64,000 nucleotides of DNA from Scylla paramamosain. Lineage: Eukaryota; Arthropoda; Malacostraca; Decapoda; Portunidae. A program made the translations under genes and the position numbers. Under the pieces are notes generated by a model. The model did not search any database, was not told where the DNA came from, and saw only the letters and a program-made list of their open reading frames with translations. The stretch lies in assembly GCF_035594125.1 (NCBI RefSeq), contig NC_087192.1:12119501-12183500 (forward strand), in the 5' to 3' direction. This document shows positions 51,305-62,601 of this stretch, one piece after another; positions within the stretch are counted from its first letter, which is position 1; every line of letters starts with the position of its first letter.

Positions 51305-54300
51305 AGGCGCTCTCGAGCAGCCTCGGCCAGCTTGTTGGCCTTCCCCGCCCCCTAGTGATAGTGACCTCAGTTTTTTTGGTTTTTCTTTTTCTGTTTTCAA
51401 CTTTTAGCTTTTAGTTTGAGGCTCGACCTGGTGGGATTGTTGTTTTTGTGAACACTTGTAGCGAATGCGTGTGATACATAAAGAAAAATGAGTGTTTCAG
51501 TGCAAACGTACGAACGCAACTACCTCCTGTGTCGTAGACGAGGATCCGGGTACCAGCCGCCCAACGTGATACAGTGCCTTAAGTCCTTGAAACTATTTCG
51601 AAACCGAGGATCGAGAGGAGGCAAAAGTGTGGTGCGTCCCATCAAGGTAGTGACCTCCAGTGCCAGAGAAGACTGCAGGGTGGAGAAGAGGGAATACAAA
51701 CACTTTGAGGTGCCGAGAACGTGGTATAGTCTTCCCTCACTCCTCTTATTTAATGCAACGTCTCTGGCCAACAAGATGGACGAATTGATTGTGATGGTGA
51801 GATCTACTTGTGCGGACATTGTGGCGGTTACTGAGGCGTGGCAGATTGTTCCTGAGGTGTGCACAATGCAGGACTACCAGCTCTACCATCACCTCAGGTC
51901 AGGACGCAGAGGGGGGGGAGTGGCCGTTTTCTGCCGCTCTGCCCTCAGCCCCTCACACCTCCCTGTCGATATTCCTGCCGGTGTGGAGGCCCTGTGGGTG
52001 AGAGTCACGCCCCCCTCCCATCCCAGCAACACGGCCTCCATCATAGTTTGCGTCGTGTACCACCCCCCACGAGCCGCCACAGCACAGTTACTCACCGCTC
52101 ACATCATCAACACTGCCGATGCCCTAAGGGTGAGGTATCCTGCTGCCAAGCTGGTCATCTGTGGGGACTTTAACAGATTAGATATCAACGATATCCTACA
52201 CCAGCTACACCTCACCCAGGTCGTGGACTTCCCCACCCACCAGCAAGCCATCCTCGACCTTATACTCACAGACCTGGGCCAGCAGTACTCGCCACCCAAG
52301 CCGCTGCCTCCCATGGGACGGAGCACCCACCTCTCCATACTGTGGACACCCACACCCACCACCTCGACCCCCCGGTCAGCTGTGACCAGGACCCATCGCC
52401 CCATGCCTGACTCAGCCATGAGGGAGTTTGGGCAGTGGGTGACACAACACCCATGGACCGAGGTGCTGGATGTGGAGGACGTCCACTTAAAATGGCAAAA
52501 TTACATCGCCACCACCACAGAAGCCTTCCATCACTACTTCCCAGCCAAGAGCGTCACAACGCACCCGTCTGATGCTCCCTGGATGACGCCCCGCATTAAA
52601 AGACTCATGTGTCAGCGGACCTGGGCGTTCCACTCCTGCCCGGTCCTATACAGGAAACTAAGAAACAGAGTAATCAGGGAGATTAAGAATGCAAAGGCAA
52701 ACTATTACCCAGACAAGATACACCACCTCAAGCTGACCAACAACAGACAGTGGTACGCTAAGATCAAAGCTTTGTGTGGCTTACAAAAGCACACTTCATC
52801 TCTTCCTTGCACCTCACACCTTCCTGCTAATCTTGCGGCTCAGGAGATGAACGATCACTTTGCTGCTATCTGTCAAACCTTTCCTCCCCTCCACACCACT
52901 CTGCTTCCTGCCTATCTTCCCGCTCCCTCCCCTCCACACACTGTCCAGGCGATGGATGTTTTTAAGAGAATACTTAAATTTAAACCAAGATCCACCACAC
53001 CCACTGACCTTCCTATAAAAATTTACAAGGAATTTGCTGTAGAGCTAGCAACACCGCTATGCTCCATAATAAACGCCTCACTCTCCCAACACTCTTGCCC
53101 CACGGACTGGAAGACATCTTACGTCACCCCCATCCCCAAAACTTCCAGTCCACAGTCACTCAATGACCTCAGGCCAGTCTCTATCACTCCCATCCCTAGC
53201 CTTATTTGTGAAGATTTTGTATATGACTGGGCATACACCAAAATTTGTAACACCGTGGATATCAGACAATTCGGAAATATTAAAGCCACCTCCACCTCAC
53301 ACTACCTGACCAGCTTCCTTGAATTCATCCACAGCCACCTGGACAAGCAAAACACCTCTCTAGCAGTTGCTTTTGTGGACTTCAAAAAAGCCTTTGATCT
53401 TGTTGATCACACTGTTGTCATCAGCAAGGCAGTAAGTCTGGGTCTCCCTCCTAATCTGATAGCGTGGCTAGCCGACTTCCTCACAGGGAGACGTCAGGCC
53501 GTTCGCTATCAGGGCTCTGTCTCTAATTTCCAACAGCTGACATGTGGAGTCCCCCAGGGGACCAAGATGGGTCCTCTATGCTTCCTCCTCCTCATCAACG
53601 ACGCCCTCACTGACACCCCCCATCGCTGGAAGTATGTGGACGACTGCACCATGGGCGTCCCAGTTTCCACCAAGAACCCGGACTACTCGCCACTGCAAGC
53701 AATTCTGGAGCGACTGCAGACGTGGACGGAGGAGAGCAGGATGACCATCAACCACAGCAAAACTGTGGTGATGCATTTCTGTACCTCCTCTGTACCAGTG
53801 CCCCCTCCCCGGCTCACAGTGGGCCCTCACCCCCTCCAGGTGGTCCAATGTGCCAAGCTTCTCGGAGTCACGGTGGACGACCAGCTGACCTGGAAGCAGC
53901 ATGTCGCCAGCACCGTGAGATCAGCTACCTACAGGCTGTACATGCTGCGCAGACTCAGGTCGCTGGGGACGCCGACAGATGAGTTAAGGGGGGTGTACCT
54001 TACCTTCATCCTCCCCAAACTCATGTACGCCTCCCCAGCGTGGTCCTCCTCCCTCACACACACTCAACAGCTACAGCTAGAGAGTGTGCAGAAAAGGGTG
54101 TGCAGGGTCATCCTTGGCCCTGCATACACCACCTATGAAGAAGCCCTGACCACCCTGAGTCTGTCCAGAATATCCACAAGGCACCGAGAGGCTCTGGAGA
54201 AGTTTGGGAGGGGACTATTGCATCATCCACGTCTCAGAAACATGCTGCCGCCCGACGCGCCTCGCCCGGTCCGTGCCACCAGACACCACAACAAAATAAC

Positions 54301-54503
54301 GCCCCTGAAGGCGCCACGCACGGACCGGTACAGACTCAGTGCGATTCCCACCATGGTGCGAGCCATCAATCAATAGTATTTCCCTCCTAGATTAGACTTA
54401 CCTTTAGGATTAATGTTAAGTTTTTCCCCATCCCCTATGTACATTTTCAGTTTGTCAACTGCCTAAATAATAAACCGTTTATTATTATTATTATTATTAT
54501 TAC
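51305..54503 (+). mobile_element. LINE-E, complete non-LTR retrotransposon with an intact ORF
   Basis: GC-rich 5' UTR of about 180 bases (ggcgctctcgagcagcc...), one 962-codon ORF (51488-54376), and a short 3' UTR ending 'aataataaaccgttt' plus (ATT)n to about 54502. Both flanks are AC-rich (…gacacacac | … | acacactgcc), so insertion into a CA tract is likely. It is clearly GC-richer than the surrounding AT-rich intron and has no decay, so it is probably a young insertion. No second copy is in the window. The clade is not assigned. Confidence 0.88.
51488..54376 (+). CDS. LINE-E endonuclease/reverse transcriptase polyprotein
   Basis: A 962-residue product whose role is target-primed reverse transcription of the element. 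Residues 1-80 are basic, with no recognised ORF1 domain. An AP endonuclease follows at about 85-290: LLFNATSLANKMDEL, VTEAW, GGGVAVF, VVYHPPR and CGDFNRLDIND with the catalytic-motif Asp at 227 and Asn at 229. The usual SDH motif reads S-T-H (279-281), losing the Asp. Reverse transcriptase spans about 520-780: a VTPIPKTSSPQSLNDLRPVS block, AFVDFKKAFDLVDH with catalytic Asp631, CGVPQGTKMGPLCFLLLIND, and KYVDD with Asp718 and Asp719 (YVDD form). The C-terminal LTFILPKLMYASPAWSSSL is the typical LINE tail region. The start was chosen as the first ATG after the 5' UTR. No stops or frameshifts. Confidence 0.9.
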   Translation: MSVSVQTYERNYLLCRRRGSGYQPPNVIQCLKSLKLFRNRGSRGGKSVVRPIKVVTSSAREDCRVEKREYKHFEVPRTWYSLPSLLLFNATSLANKMDELIVMVRSTCADIVAVTEAWQIVPEVCTMQDYQLYHHLRSGRRGGGVAVFCRSALSPSHLPVDIPAGVEALWVRVTPPSHPSNTASIIVCVVYHPPRAATAQLLTAHIINTADALRVRYPAAKLVICGDFNRLDINDILHQLHLTQVVDFPTHQQAILDLILTDLGQQYSPPKPLPPMGRSTHLSILWTPTPTTSTPRSAVTRTHRPMPDSAMREFGQWVTQHPWTEVLDVEDVHLKWQNYIATTTEAFHHYFPAKSVTTHPSDAPWMTPRIKRLMCQRTWAFHSCPVLYRKLRNRVIREIKNAKANYYPDKIHHLKLTNNRQWYAKIKALCGLQKHTSSLPCTSHLPANLAAQEMNDHFAAICQTFPPLHTTLLPAYLPAPSPPHTVQAMDVFKRILKFKPRSTTPTDLPIKIYKEFAVELATPLCSIINASLSQHSCPTDWKTSYVTPIPKTSSPQSLNDLRPVSITPIPSLICEDFVYDWAYTKICNTVDIRQFGNIKATSTSHYLTSFLEFIHSHLDKQNTSLAVAFVDFKKAFDLVDHTVVISKAVSLGLPPNLIAWLADFLTGRRQAVRYQGSVSNFQQLTCGVPQGTKMGPLCFLLLINDALTDTPHRWKYVDDCTMGVPVSTKNPDYSPLQAILERLQTWTEESRMTINHSKTVVMHFCTSSVPVPPPRLTVGPHPLQVVQCAKLLGVTVDDQLTWKQHVASTVRSATYRLYMLRRLRSLGTPTDELRGVYLTFILPKLMYASPAWSSSLTHTQQLQLESVQKRVCRVILGPAYTTYEEALTTLSLSRISTRHREALEKFGRGLLHHPRLRNMLPPDAPRPVRATRHHNKITPLKAPRTDRYRLSAIPTMVRAINQ

Positions 54504-54523
54504 ACACTGCCAAAACACAATTT

Positions 54524-55028
<505 letters not shown>

Positions 55029-55662
55029 ATGTATGCAAGCCCACATATGAGGACAAAACACACTTTTAGGGATTTTGGTGAAACTTTTGCTATTGCCTTA
55101 GACATATCAAAAGCTTTTGATAGAGTCTGGCACAAAGCTTTGATTTCCAAACTACTCTCCTATGGTTTCTATCCCTCTCTTTGTAACTTCATCTCAAGTT
55201 TCCTTTCTGACTGTTCTATTGCTGTTGTGGTAGAAGGTCACTGTTCTCCTAAGTCTATTAACAATAGCATTCCTCAGGGTTCTGTCCTGTCACCCACTCT
55301 CTAACTATTATTCATCAATGATTTTCTGAACCAAACTTCTTGTCCTATCTACTCCTACGCTGGTGATACCACCCTGCACTTTTTCACATCTTTTCATAGA
55401 CATCCAACTCTTCAGGAAGTAAACAGTTCACACAGGGAAGCCACAAAACACCTGACTTCAGATCTCTCTAAAATTTCTGATTGGGGCAGTGCAAATTTAG
55501 TAATGTTCAATGCCTCAAAAACTTAATTCCTCCATCTATCAACTTGACACAACCTTCAATAACACTCAACTGTCCCCCTCTTCTACAATGAACATCCTTG
55601 GTCTGTCATTTATTTATAATCTAAACTGAAAACTTCGCATTTCATCTCCAGCTAAAGCAGCT
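55029..55662 (+). mobile_element. LINE-B, outermost copy of the nest, first part
   Basis: Reverse-transcriptase sequence from RDFGETFAIALDISKAFDRV through a YAGD block (YADD mutated) to NLNWKLRISSPAKAA, where it is cut by a W-family terminus at 55663. It resumes at 62602. Confidence 0.85.
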
Positions 55663-57025
55663 TACTGTATTTGATGGCTTATAAGACAAGCCTTTTCCCC
55701 CCCCAAAAAAAAAAAAATAAAAAAAAAAAATAAATAAATAAATAAAAAATATCACAAAATGAGCCTGCATCTTATAATACCAAAGTTCAGCTTTGGGGCA
55801 GTGGCTAGTGGTAAGTCTAAGGGCAACAGTGCCCCTTAAATTAAACCTCAAACATCTTCACACATGTAAACAAAGTGATGATCGCTTCCACACCACAAAA
55901 ACAACTCTTTTTTGCAAGGTAACAATGTATAATAGGTCTTACTTATCAGTAATTCACATAAAATAACACCAGTCAGGAAGAAATTAAGTGATGATGCTTA
56001 CATTGCATGTTCCAAAACAAACTTGCGGTTGGTTACACACCAAACCTGGCAACATGCACAAGATTCACTGCGTTCCTTAGTATGATGCCATTATTCCTTG
56101 AGGTAAGAAATTAATAGAACAAATTCATTTTCACAGATTCGAATTTGAATAAAAAAACTACAATCATACTAATTTCATGGTAAATAGAACAAATTTATTT
56201 TCACACTTTCTTTTGTTTTAGAAATGTAATGAATATTTAAAACAAAAATATGTCGTTGAGAATAAGGTAAATCTATTTTCACACATCCTTTTGCTCTGAA
56301 AATGTACTAAAATATTACAATTACAATTAAATGTGGAATGATGATGAAAAAATATGATGTACAAACTTTATTACCACTCTGGGCTCTGACAATGTCACTA
56401 CTTATGCCATATTTGTTTACATCTCACAGCAGGATTGGTCTAAGAACCAGTGTTCGTAGGTCCTAGCAAATATTAAAGTTTTTAAGTGTAAAATATTTTG
56501 ATTTAATAAGGATATGAATATATATGAGAGGGCTTCAAATGTTAGGTGAGACTCTTCACTTCATATTCAGAGCTTTAAGCCACTTATTTATTTACTTATT
56601 TATTTATTTATTTATTTATTATTATTTTTTTTATTTTTTTTATTTATTTATTTTTTTAATAAGAACATAAGAACATAAGAAATACAGGAAGCTGCAAGAA
56701 GTGACCAGGTTTACACATGGCAGTCCCTGTATGAAATATACCTACCTATTTCCATCTATTATCCCCATCCATAAACCTGTCTAATCTTCTCTTAAAGCTC
56801 TCTAGTGTCCTAGCACTAACAACATGACTACTGAGTCCATTCCACTCATCTACCACTCTATTTGAGAATCAATTTTTTCCTATCTCCTTCCTAAACCTAA
56901 ATTTTTCAAGCTTGAACCCATTATTTCTTGTTCTACCCTGGTTGATGATCCTTAAAATTTTGCTTACATCCCCCTTGTTGTAACCTTTATACCACTTAAA
57001 GACTTCTATCAGGTCCCCTCTTAAC

Positions 57026-57832
57026 CTAGGTCTTTCTAAAGAATGTAAGTTTAACAACTTCAATCTCGCCTCGTAAGGAATACTCACTCATCCCCTGTAT
57101 CCTTTTAGTCATTCTCCTCTGTACTGATTCTAATAGACCTATATCTTTCCAGTAATGTGGGGACCAGAACTGCACAGCGTAGTCTAGATGAGGTCTGACC
57201 AGCGCCAAGTATAACTTTAATATTACTTCCAGCCTTCTACTTTTAACACCCCTAAAAATTAATCCTAGTACGCTATTTGCCCTGTTTCTGGCTTCAATGC
57301 ATTGTTTCCATAGACAGAGTTCAGAGCTAACTATAACTCCTAAATCTTTCTCGTACCCTGTATCTACCAGAGTTTGGTTGCTTAATGTGTACATACGAGT
57401 ACTGTGTGGGTTTCCTTTACCTACGCTAAGTACTTTGCATTTAATGATATTAAATTGCATTTGCCATCTATCCATCCATTCATTCATTCTATCTAAATCT
57501 CCCTGCAAGGCGATGGCATCCGATTCTGACCTAATTAAGCTACCTATCTTTGTGTCATCCGCAAATTTACTAACATCACTACTAATTCCACTAACCAAGT
57601 CATTGATATATATTAGAAATAACAATGGCCCTAATACTGATCCCTGTGGCACCCTACTAATTACATGACCCCACTCAGATTTCGAGCCGTTTATTACAAC
57701 TCTTTGTCGCCTGCCACTAAGCCATGACCCTATCCAGCCTAAAACCTTCCCATCTACCCCATGTGCTCTAACCTTTCTCAGGAGTCTTTGATGGGGTACC
57801 TTGTCAAATGCTTTACTAAAGTCCAGATATAA
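57026..57832 (-). pseudogene. CR1 reverse transcriptase, second half
   Basis: Reads NILYLDFSKAFDKVPHQRLL (catalytic Asp kept), WGHVISRVPQGSVLGPLLFL, then SKFADDTKIGSLI (FADD kept). It continues with MNEWMDRWQMQFNIIKCKVL, KDLGVIVSS and YAVQFWSPHYWKDIGLLESV. A stop just before PQG and a frameshift near 57050 break it. The first half lies at 59572-60183, beyond the inserted LINE-B. Confidence 0.88.
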
Positions 57833-57835
57833 GAT

Positions 57836-59538
57836 ATTCCTCCCTCTCCTCCACCCTCTGACTACTTCATGCTACCTATTAAAATTCTTCACAATGATGT
57901 TTTCCATGCCCTCGCTGGCCTAACCCCTCGGAAGGCTTATGGACCTGATGAGGTCCCTCCTATTGTTCTCCAAAACTGTGCCTCTGTGCTTGCACCTTGC
58001 CTAGTCAAACTCTTTCAGCTCTGCCTGTCAACATCTACCTTTCCTTCTTGCTGGAAGTTTGCCTACATTCAACCTGTTCCTAAAAAGGGTGACCGTTCTA
58101 ATCCCTCAAACTACCGTCTTATTGTTTTAATTTCCTGCCTATCTAAAGTTTTTGAATCTATCCTCAACAGGAAGATTCTTAAACATCTATCACTTCACAA
58201 CCTTCTATTTGATCGCCAGTATGGGTTCCGTCAAGGCCGCTCTAAAGGTGATCTTCTGGCTTTCCTTACTGAGTCTTGGTCATCCTCTTTTAGAGATTTT
58301 GGTGAAACTTTTGCTGTTGCCTTGGACATATCAAAAGCTTTTGATAGAGTCTGGCACAAAGCTTTGATTTCCAAACTACCCTCCTACGGCTTCTCTCCTT
58401 CTCTCTGTAACTTCATCTCAAGTTTCCTTTCTGACCGTTCTATTGCTGCTGTGGTAGACAGTCACTGTTCTTCTCCTAAATCTATTAACAGTGGTGTTCC
58501 TCAGGGTTCTGTCCTGTCACCCACTCTCTTCTTATTATTCATTAATGATCTTCTAAACCATACTTCTTGTCCTATCCACTCCTACGCTGATGATACCACC
58601 CTGCACTTTTCCACGTCTTTTCATAGACGTCCAACCCTTCAGGAGGTAAACATATCACGCAGGGAAGCCACAGAACGCTTAACTTCTGATCTTTCTAAAA
58701 TTTCTGATTGGGGCAGAGCAAACTTGGTATTGTTCAATGCCTCAAAAACTCAATTCCTCCATCTATCAACTCGACACAACTTTCCAGACAACTATCCCCT
58801 CTTCTTCAATGACTTCACTGTCCCCGTCTTCTAAACTGAACATCCTTGGTCTGTCCTTTACTTATAATCTGAACTGGAAACTTCACATCTCATCTCTAGC
58901 TAAAACAGCTTCTATGAAGTAAGGCATTCTGAGACATCTCTGCCAGTTTTTCTCACCCCTCCAGCTGCTAACTCTGTACAAGGGCCTTATCCGTCCATGT
59001 ATGGAGTATGCTTCACATGTCTGGGGGCGTTCCACTCATACTGCTCTTCTAGACAGAGTGGAATCAAAAGCTTTTCGTCTCATCAACTCCTCTCCTCTAA
59101 CTGACTGTCTTCAGCCTCTTTCTCACTGCCGCAATGTTGCATCTCTAGCTGTCTTCTACCGCTATTTTCATGCTAACTGCTCTTCTGATCTTGCTAACTG
59201 CATGCCTCCCCTCCTCCCGTGGCCTCACTGCACAAGACTTCCTTCTTTTTCTCACCCCTATTCTGTCCACCTCTCTAACGCAAGAGTTAAGCAGTACTCT
59301 CAATCATTCATCCCTTTCTCTGGTAAACTCTGGAACTCCCTGCCTGCTCCTGTATTTCCACCTTCCTATGACTTGAATTCCTTCAAGAGGGAGGTTTCAA
59401 GACACTTATTCATCAATTTTTGACCACTGGTTTGACCCTTTTATTGGACTGGCATTTCAGTGGGCATATTTTTTTATTGGATTTTTGTTGTCCTTGGCCA
59501 GTGTCCTTTCTACATCAAAAAAAAAAAAAAAAAAAACT
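57836..59538 (+). mobile_element. LINE-B, innermost and best-preserved copy
   Basis: 5'-truncated at 'ttcctccctctcctccaccc'. A 321-codon ORF (57869-58834) covers AGLTPRKAYGPDEVP, SNYRLIVLISCLSKVFESIL, ALDISKAFDRVWHK (Asp153), VPQGSVLSPTLFLLFINDLL and SYADDTTLHFS (Asp241, Asp242). A small deletion near 58808 shifts the frame, and the C-terminal part follows at 59001-59423 (MEYASHVWGRSTHTALLDRV). It ends in the LINE-B 3' UTR and poly(A). It interrupts the CR1 reverse transcriptase exactly between its blocks VYEAVDNGGS and NILYLDFSKAFD. Confidence 0.93.
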
Positions 59539-59571
59539 ACCACCATTATCTACTGCCTCGTACACTTTACC

Positions 59572-60525
59572 CTAAAAACTTAACAAGTTTGTCAAGAAAG
59601 ACTTCCCCTTTGTGAAGCCATGCTGTGACTGATTTATCAAGTTATGTTTGTCTAAATGTTCCCTAATGTTCCTCACTATTATTGACTCTAATATTTTACA
59701 TACAACTGAAGTTAGGCTGACAGGTCTATAGTTAGATGGTAAAGTTTTATCTCCTTTCTTAAAGATGGGTACTACATTAGCCTGCCTCCACATTACTGGT
59801 ACCTCACCTGACTCAAATGATTTCCTAAAGACAGAAACTAATGGCCCACTAATAATCTCTTTGCATTCCTTAAGTACTCTGGGATATATTTCATCTGGTC
59901 CTGGTGTCTTGAACTTTTTTAGCTTATCTATCTCCTGTTCCACTATCTCCCTAGTTATGGAAATATCTGTCAGCTTCTCATTCTCATCTGCTCTAAACAC
60001 CTGTTCACTATCTGGCATATCCTGCATGTTTTCCTGGGTGAAGACAGTTAAAAAATAATCATTCAAAAGTTTACTAATCTCCCCAGAACTAACCAGCTCC
60101 CCATCTGTTGCCTTTAATGGACCTATAGTATCCTTATTCTTCGTCCTGTATACCTGATAAAATCCCTTGGGGTCCATCTTCACCTGGCTGGCTACCTTTA
60201 ATTCATAATTGCCCTTAGCTTTCCTCGTTAAATTCCTGACTGTTCTAACTCATTCATTATATTGTTACCTTAAAACTTCTTCACCTGCTCTTAATCTCTT
60301 ATATATACTTCTCCTATGCCCTGTATAATGCTCTAACCTAGCAGTCATCCATTTAAGGTAATTTTCCTGTGATCTTATTGCACTATACAGGATATTTGCT
60401 AACTGACCTGTATGAACTTTATCTACAAAATATTTATACAATTCATCTACATTTACCTCACCTAATCCCCTCATCTCAGCCCCTACCATCCTCTCCACTC
60501 CCTCATCTACTCGCCTCGACCTCAC
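59572..60525 (-). pseudogene. CR1 linker and reverse transcriptase, first half
   Basis: Two overlapping frames: the linker RSQENYLKWMTARLEHYTGH (60525-60265), then DPKGFYQVYRTKNKDTIGPL, KFKTPGPDEIYPRVLKEC, PSNYRPVSLTSVVCKILESI and HGFTKGKSFLTNLLSF (60183-59572). The family is unmistakably CR1. Frameshifts are present. Confidence 0.88.
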
Positions 60526-61513
60526 CTCTCATTTCAGCATGACCTGACATTCCAACATACTCACACCTATCTCCCCCTCCCTCTCTCCTCTGTCCCTTCT
60601 GGACACATCTTCCCTCCTCTTGTCCTACACCCTCACGCCTCACCTCACCTCTCTCATCCTGCCTTATCTCTCTGAACTCCATCCCTGACCTGACCTCACC
60701 CTGCATCCATTGCCAGTCCACTCCTTGGAGGTACCTTTTTAATTCCTCAAAATCTGCTCTCCTAAAGTCAGGTATTTTACTAGTGTTTTTGCTTCTAAAA
60801 GTTTCTTCCCATTCTAAATTGTACCTAATTTCCCTATGGTCACTGTTACCTAGCTGTCCTCCAACCTGTATGACTGCTTCCTCCCTGTTAGTAAGAATTA
60901 AATCTAGAATATTATTCCCCCTTGTGGATTCTACGACTACCTGTTTTAAAAAATTATCCTGAATTACCTTAAGAAATTCCTCTGCTTCCTTGTTACCCAC
61001 CATCAGACTCCAGTCAATATTCCTAAAATTAAAATCTACCACACATACCTGACTGTATCTACCTGCTCTATTTAATTCCTGCCACAGCGAAGTGTTAATT
61101 TCCTTTGTACTGGTCGGTGGTCTGTACACTACCCCCAGTACTAATGACTGCAATCCTTCCTTAATATCTACCCATATCAACTCTGCTTTGTTATCTGTTT
61201 TAATTCTACTGTTAATACAACACTGTAATGTGTCCCTAACGTATAACGCAACGCCTCCTCCTCTCCTGTTTTCCCTATCTTTATAGAACAATGTATAACC
61301 ATCTATCTTAACCTCTAAATTAAATACTTTTCCTGACATATCTAACCAAGTTTCCCTTAAAGCAATGATATCAAATTTCTCTGCACACGCTATTCCTCTA
61401 AGCAAGTCTATTTTATTCAGAATACTTCTACAGTTTGTGTAGTAAACACTTAAGCTATTTCTCACCTTCCCTGAGCTAGCTACCTTTCTAGATTTAACTA
61501 ATTTGTCCTTCAC
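60503..61513 (-). pseudogene. CR1 ORF2 endonuclease domain
   Basis: 336 codons. VYYTNCRSILNKIDLL, ALRETWLD (usually SETWL), GGGVALYVRD, VLGVVYRPP, VVDFNFRNIDWS (the GDFN Gly changed to Val), NILDLILTN and NSDHREIRYNL (SDH kept). These are the AP-endonuclease motifs in the expected order. The last ~60 codons are read in the wrong frame. Confidence 0.85.
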
Positions 61514-61544
61514 CTTCTCTTCACAACCCCTTCTTCCCTCCTGA

Positions 61545-62460
61545 CTAATGAAAAAAGCGCTGGAGTGCAGTTACCTCCCACTCGAGTGTTTCGGTCAAAA
61601 CACAAACACCCAGGCATGATAAATGCACTCTATCCTTGGCGTACAAGGTGTCCCCACCATAGAAAAGGTCCCAGTTGTCGATGAACGTCCATCCATTACT
61701 CTTACAATGATTCGCGAGCCTGTGATTCACTGTAATAGCCCTGGACAGCCACTCAGCACCAACTTCCCTCCTCGGCAAGACACCACATACCACGGGGATT
61801 CCTCCCCTGTCCCTAATCCTGTTCAAAGCCTGTTGAAACCTCCCGATAAGCTCCTCACTCCAGACCTTACCAAGGTCATTCCCTCCCGCACTGAGAAAAA
61901 CAATGAGCTTGGTCCCATCTTTTTCCAAGGACATGTCTAGCCTATCAGCTACCTTCCCTATCCTGGCCCCCGGCAAACACACCCTCGACCTACGCTTCCT
62001 ATCCCTAGCACAGAACGCACTATATAAGAGCCTAACCTGACTATCACCAAACACAAGCACTCTACCTTGGGGCAGGGTAACTGCATCTGCCCCCTCCTTC
62101 TTGTCTCCTTTCGCCATGTCCACCTCCATCTCCTCCACTTCCTCCAGCACATTGAAGGGATTCTTCATCCATGCAAGGCGCCCTGAGGACCTTCACCCTC
62201 TTGGCTCCCCTGCACACAACCGACCACTGCTCCTCCATCGCCTTACTAGGTAAGGTGACGGTGGGACACGACCCTCCCACAGGTGATGAGATCCTCTCAC
62301 AAAACTCAGCCTGCAGGTCTGAGATCCTCTCATGAAACTCAGCCTGCACCTCTGAGATCCTTCGATGGAACTCAGCCTCCACCTCTGAGACCTTCGCAAC
62401 AAAGCCCTCGAGAACAGGAGAACTAACACAACCAGACGACTCAGCAACAAAAGGCGCCAT
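61545..62460 (-). pseudogene. CR1 ORF1: coiled coil plus SGNH/GDSL esterase domain, one frameshift
   Basis: The N-terminal part (62460-62160) begins MAPFVAESSGCVSSPV and has three short heptad-like repeats (F.ERIS..QAEF). A frameshift near 62165 moves into the frame of a 207-codon ORF (62168-61545). That ORF is an SGNH esterase: block I VFGDSQVR (Ser43 in GDS), block III SAGGNDLG (Asn97), block V KDRVHLSCLG (Asp179, His182). CR1-group ORF1 proteins often carry such a domain, thought to help membrane or RNP trafficking. The catalytic triad is complete even though the rest of the element is broken. Confidence 0.85.
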
Positions 62461-62601
62461 GTCTACACTAGCCAGCTATATTAGCATCAGGTCACTGCTC
62501 ACTAAAGTCCGTTCACTAGGACCCTGACCTGAGACTAATGCCTGCCCAAACTGAGGTGCGTCTTATAAACCTATGCATCTTATAGGCCATCAAATATGGC
62601 A

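Larger units (their letters stand above)
56661..62525 (-). mobile_element. CR1 retrotransposon, near full-length, interrupted
   Basis: The minus-strand order is 5' UTR (62525-62461), ORF1 (62460-61545, esterase type), endonuclease (61513-60503), linker, reverse transcriptase first half (to ~59540), an inserted LINE-B copy, reverse transcriptase second half (57832-56870), and the 3' UTR ending ttcttatgttcttatgttct (56661-56681). The repeated TTCTTATG 3' end and the esterase ORF1 are hallmarks of CR1. ORF2 carries several frameshifts, so the copy is probably dead even without the insertion. A (TTTA)n tract abuts its 3' end. Confidence 0.92.
55663..62601. mobile_element. W-family TIR element, split by a CR1 insertion
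   Basis: Left end tactgtatttgatggcttat; the right end in reverse complement is tgccatatttgatggcctat. Own sequence is about 55663-56660 plus 62526-62601. It interrupts a LINE-B copy at a point where the LINE-B sequence is continuous in other copies (for example 58900-58930). No transposase was recognised. Identity with family W rests on the terminal motif. Confidence 0.65.

Noticed and set aside
51520..53982. Several 60- to 115-codon ORFs overlapping LINE-E
   Set aside because: Shadow frames of the GC-rich 962-codon ORF.
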